Shown in pieces: positions 52,095-59,910 of a DNA stretch of 64,000 bases. Where the stretch lies: NCBI GenBank assembly GCA_964420405.1, contig CAYQTL010000002.1:1-64000 (forward strand). Reading direction: 5' to 3'. The first letter of the stretch is position 1. Every line of letters starts with the position of its first letter. Made by a program: the position numbers and the translations under genes. Under the pieces are notes generated by a model. That model made no database searches, was not told the origin of the DNA, and saw only the letters and a program-made list of their open reading frames with translations. Source of the DNA: CAYQTL01 sp964420405 (lineage in GTDB: Bacteria > Acidobacteriota > Thermoanaerobaculia > Thermoanaerobaculales > Sulfomarinibacteraceae).

Positions 52095-53192
52095 TCAGGA
52101 TCCTCCGCTCTTCAGCCCGGCGGCGGACCCCCGCCGCACCCGTGCCGGATCGGGCCACACCCGCACCGGCACCTCCACCGTCGGCAGCGACGGGTCGGTG
52201 GTGTGGACGCGCACCCAGCCGTGGATCTCGCGGGCAGGATCCGCAGGTTCCGGATCCCTCGCCAGCGCCACCTTCAACCGGTGGTTCAGCTGCTTGGCGG
52301 CATCCCCGAGGACCTCGACCAGGAGCAGCTCCGGATCCGACACCTCGAGCCGGGTGATCTCGAAGGGCTCGCCGACGGTGCTCGCCAGGCGCAGCTCGGC
52401 ATCCCGTCCCGCTCGTCCCGGTGGCGCGGCCCGCAGACCAACCTGTGACGGCCGTGGCTCGATTCTCGCGCGAACGATCACCACGTACGGGATGTCCAGG
52501 GTCGGCGAGTCCGGGTGGTTGGTGGCCACGCGCACGACTCCGTTGCGCCTCCCGACGGGGGCATCCGCGGCCAGCCGCAGCTCGAGCCGTACGTCCCCCT
52601 GCCGCGGGACGACGCCGCGGACCGCGTCGCCACCATCCGGACCGACCTTCTGCCAGCTCAGCTCCAGCGCCTCCGCGGGGACGCTGGTCGCCGACGTGAT
52701 CTCGAGCACCTCGCCGTCGCCACGCCGCAGCAGCACCGACTCGCCGCCCGGATCACCGGTGGACGCGCGGAGGTGCACGTACATCTGCGGCAGGACCGTC
52801 ACCGGGGCCACCGGCTGGACCTTCAGACGCAGCCGCAGCGGCCGCCCGCTGTCGGCGTCGGTGTACACCATGATCGACTTGGACAGCGGGTTCGTCTGTC
52901 CCTGCCGGAGCACGATCTTGGCCTTGAGCGTTCCCGACCCACCTGCCGGGATCACCGAGTCGAACTCGGCGACGGCGCAGCCTCAGGAGGGCTTGGCGCT
53001 GAGGATCTTCACGTCGCGGTCGGTCGGGTTGTGGAACTGGAACACCGCCTCCGCGACCGTGCCGGCCTTGACCTCTCCGAGGTCGACGGTGTGCTGCTCG
53101 ACCGTCAGCCCGGTCGGTGGGGGCGGCGCCTGCTGGGCGGAGCCCACGGCGGCGAGCGTCAGGCAGAGCGCCGTGAGGACGGCTGTTCGCAT
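52095..53192 (-). CDS. Secreted DUF1573-family protein with in-frame UGA, probable selenoprotein
   Basis: A single reading frame of 366 codons with one internal TGA at codon 70 (52983-52985). The start ATG at 53192 has GGAGGTG and is followed by a signal peptide (RTAVLTALCLTLAAVGSA). Residues about 28-110 form a DUF1573 domain: LGEVKAGTVAEAVFQFHNPTD, then AKPS-(UGA)-GCAVAEFDSVIPAGGSGT. In DUF1573 the conserved motif here is SCGC, so the TGA stands exactly at the first Cys and the frame, domain and codon use continue after it. The rest (about 110-365) has two more beta-sandwich-like parts with RVATNHPDSPTLDIPYVV and RVHTTDPSLPTVEVPVRV. Read as two genes, the first would be a 69-residue fragment and the second would lack a start site. 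A nonsense mutation or sequencing error is the alternative. Confidence 0.75.
52936..52985 (-). promoter_or_regulatory. UGA codon with candidate bacterial SECIS hairpins
   Basis: Two alternative hairpins follow the UGA in the mRNA. Hairpin 1 (52952-52972) has a 9-bp stem and a UCG loop that begins 19 nt after the UGA. Hairpin 2 (52936-52953) has a 5-bp stem and an 8-nt loop CGGCAGGU beginning 34 nt after the UGA, with G as its second base. As I recall the bacterial SECIS model, the loop lies about 16-37 nt after the UGA with a G among its first two bases; hairpin 2 fits, hairpin 1 fits only in distance. Confidence 0.45.
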
Positions 53193-53209
53193 CGGCACCT
53201 CCGCGCGGG

Positions 53210-53215
53210 ATTGTA
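53210..53215 (-). promoter_or_regulatory. -10 box of the DUF1573 gene
   Basis: TACAAT on the minus strand, 17 nt before the ATG, with the GGAGGTG ribosome site between. The remaining gap 53216-53414 shows no gene or clear signal. Confidence 0.45.
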
Positions 53216-53414
53216 CACAGGAAACCGCCCTGTGCGGGCGCCTGCCCGGTCCGGTCTCGACGGCGACCCGCGCCGGCCGGGGTACCCGGTGGTCGCCGGC
53301 TCGAGGTGCGGCCCGTCGGCCCGTACCGTCCGCGGCAGCACCCGTCGCCGCGCGACACCGGCGCACCGGCCGTGGATCAGGCTCGGCACCGGGCCGGGCG
53401 ATCCCCCACCGACG

Positions 53415-54698
53415 TCATCGCGCGGGTTCGCGGCGACCGGACGGGTAGACGGGCGGACCCGTCACGACCGCGACGGTCTCCCCCGGGAACCGCTCCCGCC
53501 AGCGCGCGACCACCTCGGCCGGATCGCCCACCGGCCGGAAGCCGAGGGCCGAAGCCCGTTCCGGCGGGTAGCGCGACACGAGCCAGATCGGGTTGGCGCC
53601 GGTCTTCTCGATGATCCGCAGCGTCGTGTGACCGTACTGCACCCAGCCTCGCCGCAGCCGCTCGACGATCGCCTCCGGCCGGGGTTCCGCGACGAACGGC
53701 GCCATCGCCGGCGAGCCGTCGCCGTCGTCCATGGCGGTCGCCAGCAGCATCTCGCCGTCCGGCCGCAGCCACCGCCACGCGGCGTCGAGCCGCTTGTGGG
53801 TCTGGATCAGGGTGCCGTCGACCGGCGCCCCGCCACCCGTCGCGACCACCAGGCCGGCCGGCTCGGCCTCGTCGACCTCGAACCACCGCCGCACCCGCTC
53901 GACGGCGGCGGCGAATGCCGCGTCGGGAGCGCCGCTCCACGCGGCCGCGGGCCGTCCGTCCGAGCCCGCGACGAGGCACAGCGCGAGATCGGCCGGCCGG
54001 AGCGAGGCCGCGCGGGCGATCTCCTGCGCCACCGGGTTGCCGCGGAGGACCCCCGCGGCGCACCCCTCCGTCCGACGGGGCCGGCCGCCCGACAGGTCGA
54101 GCACCCGGGAGTGATTGCGCTGGATCTCGTCATGACCGGCGATCCCCGGGAAGACCATCTTGGGTCCACCGCCGAAACCCGCGAAGTAGTGGTGACCGAC
54201 GGTCCCCACGGTGACGAGCAGGTCCGCCTCCACCGCCTGCCGGTCGAGCCGCACGACCGTCCCGTCCCCGAGCCGCCCGACGGCCACGAGCGACCCCTCG
54301 TCCCGGGAGTCGTGCTGGCGCACGCAGATCCCCGGAGGCAGAGGCCCCAGATGCTCCCGCAGCCGCTCCGGCGCCATCGCGGGATGGGTCCCGCAGGCCA
54401 CCAGGACCGTGGTCGCCCCGCGACCGACACCGGCCTCCTCGAGGGCGCCGAGAACCACGGGCAGGACGGCGGCAAGGGCCGCCGCACGGGTGCCGTCGGG
54501 GACGACCACCACCGCGTCCCGCGCCCTCGACGCGAGCCCTCGCAGCCCGTCGCCGGCCACCGGCTCCGCGAGGGCCGACGCCACGAGCCGGCCGGCATCT
54601 GCGACTCCCGGCGGCGCGCTGCCCTCGATCCGTCGCACGCGCATGCCGCGCAGGTCGACCGCGAGCCGGTCGTCGCCATAGGGCAGCGTGGCGATCAC
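53415..54698 (-). CDS. LarA-like lactate racemase family protein
   Basis: A 427-residue member of the nickel-pincer racemase family (DUF2088/LarA). Family motifs are VVVVPDGTRA, LVACGTHPAMAPE (conserved His), VGTVGHHYFAGFGGGPKMVFPGIAG (paired His and Lys) and RNHSRVLDLSG. In Lactobacillus plantarum LarA, His and Lys residues of these motifs hold the Ni-pincer cofactor. No larB, larC or larE is nearby, and many LarA homologues act on other hydroxy acids, so substrate is uncertain. GTG at 54698, 18 nt after the rhomboid gene. Confidence 0.87.
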   Translation of the reverse strand: MIATLPYGDDRLAVDLRGMRVRRIEGSAPPGVADAGRLVASALAEPVAGDGLRGLASRARDAVVVVPDGTRAAALAAVLPVVLGALEEAGVGRGATTVLVACGTHPAMAPERLREHLGPLPPGICVRQHDSRDEGSLVAVGRLGDGTVVRLDRQAVEADLLVTVGTVGHHYFAGFGGGPKMVFPGIAGHDEIQRNHSRVLDLSGGRPRRTEGCAAGVLRGNPVAQEIARAASLRPADLALCLVAGSDGRPAAAWSGAPDAAFAAAVERVRRWFEVDEAEPAGLVVATGGGAPVDGTLIQTHKRLDAAWRWLRPDGEMLLATAMDDGDGSPAMAPFVAEPRPEAIVERLRRGWVQYGHTTLRIIEKTGANPIWLVSRYPPERASALGFRPVGDPAEVVARWRERFPGETVAVVTGPPVYPSGRREPAR

Positions 54699-54716
54699 CG
54701 CCGGCCCCCCGGCGGG

Positions 54717-56693
54717 TCAGCCCGCACCGAGGACCTCCCGCTCGTAGGCCTCGAGGGAGCCGAAGCTGCGGAACGGCCGTCCGACGGCGCCGTCCGGGTC
54801 GGGCAGCGGAATCGCCTCCGACGCCTGCACGAGGTGGTCGAGCAGTGCGCGGAACGCGGCCAGGGACTGCTCCTGACCCGTCAACGGGCGCGGGTCGAAG
54901 CGGTTGCTCAGCAGCCGCACGACCCGCAGCGAGCGCTGCTCCGACAGGACCGAGTCGAGCGCCAGGTCGACGACCAGGTAGGGCGAGCCGGTCGCAGGCC
55001 GGATTCCTCCCACCGCGATCGCCTGCACGTCGCCGAGGGACAGGCGCCGGCGCTGTCCGCGGACCTCGAGGGCGAGGGCGTCGCCGTCCAGACCGACCGG
55101 GACCGCCTCCATCACCCGCAGGCTCTTCAGCGCCCCTCCCCCCGGGACCAACGGCACGACCTCGATCGGGTCGGCCGGCGCCCGCTCCGACTCGGAGTCC
55201 ACCGCGACCGGCGCCGGCAGGGGTGCGCCGGGCGGCTCCCCGGCCCGGCCGCGCAGCCGCCGCAGCTCGGCGGCGGTGTCCGGTGGCATCTCCGGGTGCT
55301 CGAGCGCCCCATCGACGATCCTCCGCGCCGCCGGCAGCTCGAGCTCCACCGCCAGCCGCGCGAGCCTCACCGCGACCCCCGGGGCGGTGGCCGCCGCCAC
55401 CCCTCCCGCCGCACGCGCCACCACGTCGGCGGCCATCTCGTCCAGGCCCGTCCGGCGGAGCGGCTCCGCGAGGCGGACCGCCGTCGCCGGCTCGAGCCGG
55501 ATCTCCTCGTCGAGGGCGACGATCGTCGGCCAGTGGATCGCCACCAGCTCGCCGCCGTCCCGGGCGACGTGCTCCAGCCCCCGCAGCAGATGGGGCAGTG
55601 CCACCCTCGCATCGCCCCGGCGCTCGCAGATGGACAGCAGCGCCACCGCCGCGTCGAGGTTGCGGGGATCCCGCTCGAGCTCCTCCTCGAGCCGCACCGC
55701 TCCCTCCTCCAGCCGACCGGCGGCGGCCGCCGTCATCGCATCCTCCACCGCGGGGTTGTCGTGGAGGGTGATCTTGGCCTCGATGTCGCGGTCGATGAAT
55801 CGCTCCTCGACCCGCCAGTAGCCGATCGCGACGGCCACCGCCGCGCCGAACCCGAATCCCGCCACGTGCGCCCAGTAGGCGACGCCGCCACCGCCCGACC
55901 CCGGCGCCACCACGTCCATCGCCTGCGCGGTGAAGAGCTCCTTGAGGAACCACAACGGCAGCATCAGCCAGGCCGGCGCGGTGAAGGTGCCCACGAAGAA
56001 GAAGAACAGCCAGTAGAGAAACCGGATCCTCGCCTTCCAGAAGCGGACGAGGAAAGCCCCCATCACCCCCGCCACAGCCCCCGAGGCCCCGATCAGCGGT
56101 CCGTCGAAACCCGGGTAGCGCAGCGCGAAGAACAGCGCCGCCACGATCCCGGCGCCGAGGTAGAAGGCGCCGAACAGGGGCCGACCCCAGACGTCCTCGA
56201 TGAACGGACCGGCGAGGTACAGCAGGAACATGTTGCCGAGAAGGTGCCAGAAGCCACCGTGCATGAACTGGTAGGTCACGAGGCCGTGCAGCGTCATGTC
56301 GTCGGGGATCAGACCCCATCGCGCATAGGGGCCGAGATCGCGGGCCTCGAACAGCTCGTCCACCATCGTCGTGAAGGTCCGCTGCTCCTCCTCCACCTCC
56401 CTCCGGCTGCCGGGCGGCTTCGGGCCGAACTCCCTCGCCACCTCGAGCGCAGCGTCGAACTGCTCGAGGTAGAAGGCCGGGATCCGCTCGCGCAGGCGGT
56501 CGTCGAGCTCGAGGTAGGGATGCTCCCGGAAGAACTGGAAGACCTTCTGGGCCCGCTCCTCGAGCCGCCGTTCGGCGCGCCCCGCCGACGGCGCCGCGAG
56601 CGCCCAGGCGAGCACGCACGCGATCATGATCGAGAACGTCACCCAGGGCAGGCGCCGAACCGAGGTCTGCTCGTGGCCTAAAGGGAGGATCAC
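54717..56693 (-). CDS. Rhomboid-family membrane protein with a large C-terminal extension
   Basis: A 658-residue protein. Residues about 1-300 are a rhomboid serine protease fold: first helix WVTFSIMIACVLAWALA, a soluble insert (30-110), FMHGGFWHLLGNMFLLYLAGPF, the active-site Ser in LIGASGAVAGVMGAFLV and the His in AYWAHVAGFGFGAAVAV. The catalytic pair is intact. The C-terminal 350 residues are cytoplasmic or peripheral, first with helical repeats (EEGAVRLEEELERDPRNLDAAVALL), then with a beta-rich part. GTG at 56693 has GGGAG in front. Divergent from the methyltransferase gene. Confidence 0.87.
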   Translation of the reverse strand: MILPLGHEQTSVRRLPWVTFSIMIACVLAWALAAPSAGRAERRLEERAQKVFQFFREHPYLELDDRLRERIPAFYLEQFDAALEVAREFGPKPPGSRREVEEEQRTFTTMVDELFEARDLGPYARWGLIPDDMTLHGLVTYQFMHGGFWHLLGNMFLLYLAGPFIEDVWGRPLFGAFYLGAGIVAALFFALRYPGFDGPLIGASGAVAGVMGAFLVRFWKARIRFLYWLFFFFVGTFTAPAWLMLPLWFLKELFTAQAMDVVAPGSGGGGVAYWAHVAGFGFGAAVAVAIGYWRVEERFIDRDIEAKITLHDNPAVEDAMTAAAAGRLEEGAVRLEEELERDPRNLDAAVALLSICERRGDARVALPHLLRGLEHVARDGGELVAIHWPTIVALDEEIRLEPATAVRLAEPLRRTGLDEMAADVVARAAGGVAAATAPGVAVRLARLAVELELPAARRIVDGALEHPEMPPDTAAELRRLRGRAGEPPGAPLPAPVAVDSESERAPADPIEVVPLVPGGGALKSLRVMEAVPVGLDGDALALEVRGQRRRLSLGDVQAIAVGGIRPATGSPYLVVDLALDSVLSEQRSLRVVRLLSNRFDPRPLTGQEQSLAAFRALLDHLVQASEAIPLPDPDGAVGRPFRSFGSLEAYEREVLGAG

Positions 56694-56720
56694 GTCGGGC
56701 TCCCGCTGCTGCGTTGCAGG

Positions 56721-56727
56721 TAGTATA
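56721..56727. promoter_or_regulatory. Overlapping divergent -10 boxes
   Basis: TAGTATA: read right it is TAGTAT (56721-56726), ending 8 nt before a GTG start; read left it is TATACT (56722-56727), about 30 nt before the rhomboid GTG. Both directions share the same 7 bp. Confidence 0.5.
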
Positions 56728-56734
56728 CGCCTCC

Positions 56735-57490
56735 GTGCCGGTTCCCTCCGTGATCCTCGTCGAGCCCGCCGGCGCCGCGAACGTCGGTGCCGTGTTGCGG
56801 GTCGCCGCCAACTTCGGCGCTCAGGCGGTCGAGCTCGTCCGGCCACGCCCATCCCTCGACGACCCCCAGGTCGTGGCCTGGTCGTGCGGCGGCGCCGCCC
56901 ATCTCGAGGTGCGCCGCCACGATACCTTCGCGGACGCCGCGGGGCGGTACCGTCTGGTGGCGGCGACCGTCTCGGGACGCGGCCGCGGCAGCCTGCCGGT
57001 CGCCACGCCGCAGCAGCTTCTCGATGCCGTCGGAGCCGCCGGTGGCGGGGCGACCGCGCTGGTGTTCGGCAACGAGACGTCGGGGCTGCCGCGGGCGCTC
57101 CTCGACCGTACCGACCTGGCGGTGCAGGTCGCCACCGTCGGCAGGTTCCCCGTCCTGAACCTCGCCCAGGCGGTTGCGGTGCTGCTGGGCTGGCTGGCGA
57201 TCGCCGGCTCGTCCCCCGGCGGCGGGATCCCGCCACAGCCTCCTCGCCGCGCCCGCCATCACGAGATCGACGGCCTCATGGCGCACGCCCGCGCCACGCT
57301 GCTCGAGATCGGCTTCCTCGACCCGGCGAACCCCGACCGGATCCTGCGCAAGCTGCGCCGCCTCCTCGGCCGCGCCGCCGCGACCTCCGACGAGGTCTCG
57401 ATTCTGCGCGGCATCTGCCGCCAGGTGGGGTGGGCGGCGCGGCAGGAGCCCGGCCGCTGGGAGCGCGACGGCGGTCAGTCCGGCGACTGA
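56735..57490 (+). CDS. SpoU-family RNA methyltransferase (TrmJ-like)
   Basis: A 251-residue SPOUT-class 2'-O-methyltransferase for tRNA or rRNA. Motif 1 is VEPAGAANVGAVLRVAANFGAQAVELV, motif 2 ALVFGNETSGLPRALLDRTDL and motif 3 RFPVLNLAQAVAVLLGWL, which form the knotted SAM site. The RFPVLNLAQAVAVLL form is typical of TrmJ/LasT (position 32 of tRNA). A helical C-terminal tail follows. GTG at 56735 lies 8 nt after a -10 box; there is no ribosome site. Its 3' end overlaps the convergent TPR gene by 16 nt. Confidence 0.9.
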   Translation: MPVPSVILVEPAGAANVGAVLRVAANFGAQAVELVRPRPSLDDPQVVAWSCGGAAHLEVRRHDTFADAAGRYRLVAATVSGRGRGSLPVATPQQLLDAVGAAGGGATALVFGNETSGLPRALLDRTDLAVQVATVGRFPVLNLAQAVAVLLGWLAIAGSSPGGGIPPQPPRRARHHEIDGLMAHARATLLEIGFLDPANPDRILRKLRRLLGRAAATSDEVSILRGICRQVGWAARQEPGRWERDGGQSGD

Positions 57491-58740
57491 CGCTGGCGGT
57501 CGAGGTCGCGACGCAGCCGCTCGGCGAGCGCGAGCAGCCGGGGATCGGTCGGGTGCCGGTCGAGGGCTCCCGTCAGCGCGTAGACCGCGCCGTGGAGGTC
57601 GCCACGGCCGCGCAGGTAGCTCACGAGGCGCTCGGCGTATCGCGGCTCGTCCGGCGCCAGCTCCACCGCCCGCTCGAGCGCCCGCACCGCCTCCCGCACC
57701 TCGCCCGCACGGTCCGCGGCGGACGCGAGCCGCAGCAGCAGCCGGGGATCCCGGGGGTCGAGCCCCCTCGCCTTGCGGAGGTACTCGAGCTCCGCCCGGT
57801 CATCCCCTCGGGATCCGGCCAGCACGGCCAGCGCCACGTAGGCGCCGGCGTGGGCCTCGCCGGTCGCCACCGCCCGCTCGGCGGCGCTGGTCGCGCGCTC
57901 GCTGTCGCCGAGCATCTCGTACGCCTGGGCGAGCAGCGCCAGCGCCCGCGACCGCTCCCGTGCGGGAAGCATCCGCCGGTCCGACAGGGCCTCCAGGCGC
58001 ACGACCGCCGACTCCACCTCCCCCGCGTCGAGCTCCTGTCGCGCCAGCGCGACCGCCACCGCCGGATGCGCGGCCTCGCGCCGGAGCACCTCGTCGGCCT
58101 CCTCCCCGCGCCCCGCCCCGCGCAGTGCGTCGGCGAGCTCGATGGAGCCGCTCGCCCGCTGCCGCGGGTACAGCTCCAGCCTGCGTCGCAGACCCTCGAT
58201 CCGCAGCTCGGTCCGCAGCTCGGAGGTCATCTCCACGTCGGGCGCGTCCAGCCGGGGGTCGGCGGCGATCGCCTCCACCAGGTGCCGCCTGACGTCCGCT
58301 TCCCGGCCGAGGCGCGCCGCGGTCACCGCGGCCAGACGACGGAGCACCGGCGAGGTGGGATCCCGCAGGATCGCCTGCCCGAAGAGCTCGGCACCCTCCG
58401 CCGGCTCTCCCGCCAGCACCCGCGCCCGGGCGGCGGCGGTGTACCCCGCCGGATCGGCCGGCATCCAGCGACGCTGGTGGACCGAAAGCGCGTCGAGGAC
58501 CTCCGCCGCCGCGGCCCGGCCGAGGGGAGCCAACGACGACACCAGCAGCCGCCGCGACCGGTCCACCGCCTCGGGAAGCCCGACCGCGAACGAGCGGAGG
58601 CGGTCGGCCGCGACCGCGGGCCGGCCGTCGAGGGGCGCCGTGGCCCAGCTCCAGGCGGCCCGTCCGGCCACGTCCAGCGCCGCCGTCGCCGACGCGACGC
58701 CCAGCGCGGCCAGCAGCCAGGTCCGTCCTGTCCTCTTCAC
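57475..58740 (-). CDS. TPR-repeat protein with N-terminal membrane anchor
   Basis: A 421-residue protein. An N-terminal hydrophobic segment (RTWLLAALGVASATAALDVAG) is a signal anchor. The remainder is helical with many TPR-like units: PAEGAELFGQAILRDPTSPVLRRLA, RALALLAQAYEMLGDSERATSAAERAVA, ELEYLRKARGLDPRDPRLLLRLA and EAVRALERAVELAPDEPRYAE. GTG overlaps the stop of the MurB-like gene (GTGA), so the two proteins are probably made together. Role unknown; perhaps a periplasmic assembly scaffold. Confidence 0.85.
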   Translation of the reverse strand: MKRTGRTWLLAALGVASATAALDVAGRAAWSWATAPLDGRPAVAADRLRSFAVGLPEAVDRSRRLLVSSLAPLGRAAAAEVLDALSVHQRRWMPADPAGYTAAARARVLAGEPAEGAELFGQAILRDPTSPVLRRLAAVTAARLGREADVRRHLVEAIAADPRLDAPDVEMTSELRTELRIEGLRRRLELYPRQRASGSIELADALRGAGRGEEADEVLRREAAHPAVAVALARQELDAGEVESAVVRLEALSDRRMLPARERSRALALLAQAYEMLGDSERATSAAERAVATGEAHAGAYVALAVLAGSRGDDRAELEYLRKARGLDPRDPRLLLRLASAADRAGEVREAVRALERAVELAPDEPRYAERLVSYLRGRGDLHGAVYALTGALDRHPTDPRLLALAERLRRDLDRQRQSPD

Positions 58741-59654
58741 GGCGGGATCCTCCGCCCCAGCTCGTCCACGAAGCACAGCCGGGTGCCGACCAGGGTACCC
58801 CAGCGGCGACCCGCCACGTCGCGCGCCGCCGCCACCACCCCGCGCACCTCCGACGCCGACCGCCGGACGCCGAGCCGCAGCTCGCCGTCCGCCGTGAGCC
58901 GGCTCCCCCCGACGGCGACCTCCCAGTCGGCGCCGACGCCGAGCGCCTCGCGCAGGCTTCCTCCGTCGAGCGCACGCACCGCCTGCCGCACCCTCCCGGG
59001 GGAAAAGGCCGCGCCCTCCGGCCGGGCGACGGCGCCGCGCTCGCCCAGCCGGAGCGCCGCCGCCACCACCACCGCCCTCCCGTCCCCGACGCCCCCGCGC
59101 CGCAGCCCGGCGCCGTCCAGCCGCAGCGGGTCGCGCCCGGGGAGCTGCAGGTCGACCCACTCGACCCACTCGACCCACCGGCTCGCGGCGGCCGCGTCTC
59201 CCGTCAGCATCGCCGCCGCGGCTCCACCGACGGTGGACGACAGCTCCGCGACCTGAGGCGGGATCGCCCGGCCGGCTCGTGCCACCGTCGCATCCAGCCG
59301 CGCCAGGTTGGCACCCGCGCCGGCCACGATGCCGCGGCCGTCGTCCGTCCAACCCGTCAGCTCGCCGGCCGGCAGCAGCACGGGAACCCGCAGGCCGACG
59401 TCCGGCGGCACGAGCCGGCTGCCACCCGCCATCACCAACCACCGTACGCCGAAGCAGGTCAGCAGGTCCACCACCTCGCGGACCGCACGAGCGGTGCGGC
59501 AGCGCACCAGCGAGTCGGCGACACCGCCCACGCGCAGGGCGGTCCACAGCCGCAGGTCGACCCTTTGGTGCAGCTCGACATCCGGATTCCTCGCCAGACG
59601 CGACAGCTGCGCACGCGCCGCGGAGACGTGGCCCGAGTCGTCCTGTCCGATCAC
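58737..59654 (-). CDS. MurB-like FAD-binding protein, probably divergent
   Basis: A 305-residue protein similar to UDP-N-acetylenolpyruvoylglucosamine reductase. The FAD-binding part has LWTALRVGGVADSLVRCRTA, VMAGGSRLVPPDVGLR, IVAGAGANLARLDATVARAG and IPPQVAELSSTVGGAAAAML, which match the MurB order. The C-terminal region ends GVRRSASEVRGVVAAARDVAG. The FKNP motif with the catalytic Ser region and the usual NaG segments are not recognisable, so it may not be the peptidoglycan enzyme. GTG at 59654 is 7 nt after a CATAAT box. Confidence 0.65.
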   Translation of the reverse strand: MIGQDDSGHVSAARAQLSRLARNPDVELHQRVDLRLWTALRVGGVADSLVRCRTARAVREVVDLLTCFGVRWLVMAGGSRLVPPDVGLRVPVLLPAGELTGWTDDGRGIVAGAGANLARLDATVARAGRAIPPQVAELSSTVGGAAAAMLTGDAAAASRWVEWVEWVDLQLPGRDPLRLDGAGLRRGGVGDGRAVVVAAALRLGERGAVARPEGAAFSPGRVRQAVRALDGGSLREALGVGADWEVAVGGSRLTADGELRLGVRRSASEVRGVVAAARDVAGRRWGTLVGTRLCFVDELGRRIPP

Positions 59655-59661
59655 ATCCCGA

Positions 59662-59667
59662 ATTATG
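59662..59667 (-). promoter_or_regulatory. -10 box of the MurB-like gene, leaderless type
   Basis: CATAAT on the minus strand, 7 nt before the GTG at 59654. It overlaps the first two bases of the rightward sigma-54 promoter. Confidence 0.45.
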
Positions 59668-59681
59668 GCACGCGCCTTGCT
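59666..59681 (+). promoter_or_regulatory. Sigma-54 (-24/-12) promoter
   Basis: TGGCACG-CGCC-TTGCT matches the TGGCACG-N4-TTGCW consensus at every fixed base, with GG and GC exactly 12 bp apart. Transcription should start near 59691 and run right. rpoN is at 35027 and a sigma-54 activator gene lies 340 bp away on the other strand. No coding region follows before the terminator at 59743-59770. Confidence 0.85.
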
Positions 59682-59690
59682 AGAACACGA

Positions 59691-59770
59691 GGCAGCCAGA
59701 CGACGCACGATCTGGACCGAACCAAACCTCCTCCTTCCTCCGGCGGGCCCCCGGGCCCGCTTCTTTTTTT
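59691..59770 (+). ncRNA. Probable sigma-54-dependent small RNA of about 80 nt with anti-Shine-Dalgarno motif
   Basis: Bounded by a perfect -24/-12 promoter and a strong intrinsic terminator. Predicted structure: a 5' hairpin (CCAGA 59696-59700 with TCTGG 59711-59715), an unpaired stretch 59716-59741 rich in A and C ending in CCTCCTCCTTCCTCC (59727-59741), then the terminator hairpin. The CU-rich stretch is complementary to GGAGGAGG ribosome sites, such as those of parB, rpsA and the gene starting at 29463. No ORF with a start codon fits. No rightward gene lies upstream for 2 kb, so the terminator can only serve this RNA. Confidence 0.78.
59743..59770 (+). terminator. Intrinsic terminator of the small RNA
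   Basis: GCGGGCC (59743-59749) and GGCCCGC (59754-59760) pair around a 4-nt loop, followed directly by TTCTTTTTTT (59761-59770). This is the only classical hairpin with T-run noticed in the window, and it is directional (rightward). Confidence 0.9.
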
Positions 59771-59910
59771 CCCCGCTCCTGTCGCCTGCCTGCCCGTGAC
59801 CGAGGTGGCGGCCGCCGGTGGTGCGGAGGTCGGACGGTCGGGAGGAGGTGACCACCCGCGGCCGCTGGCGGTCGTCGCGGCCCGGGCAGGTCGCGGCGTC
59901 TCGCGAGCCT

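Noticed and set aside
52095..53192. Two separate genes (69-residue peptide plus a 286-residue protein starting inside)
   Set aside because: Both parts are in the same frame, the conserved domain crosses the TGA, and the second part has no ribosome site; recoding of UGA or a point mutation explains it better.
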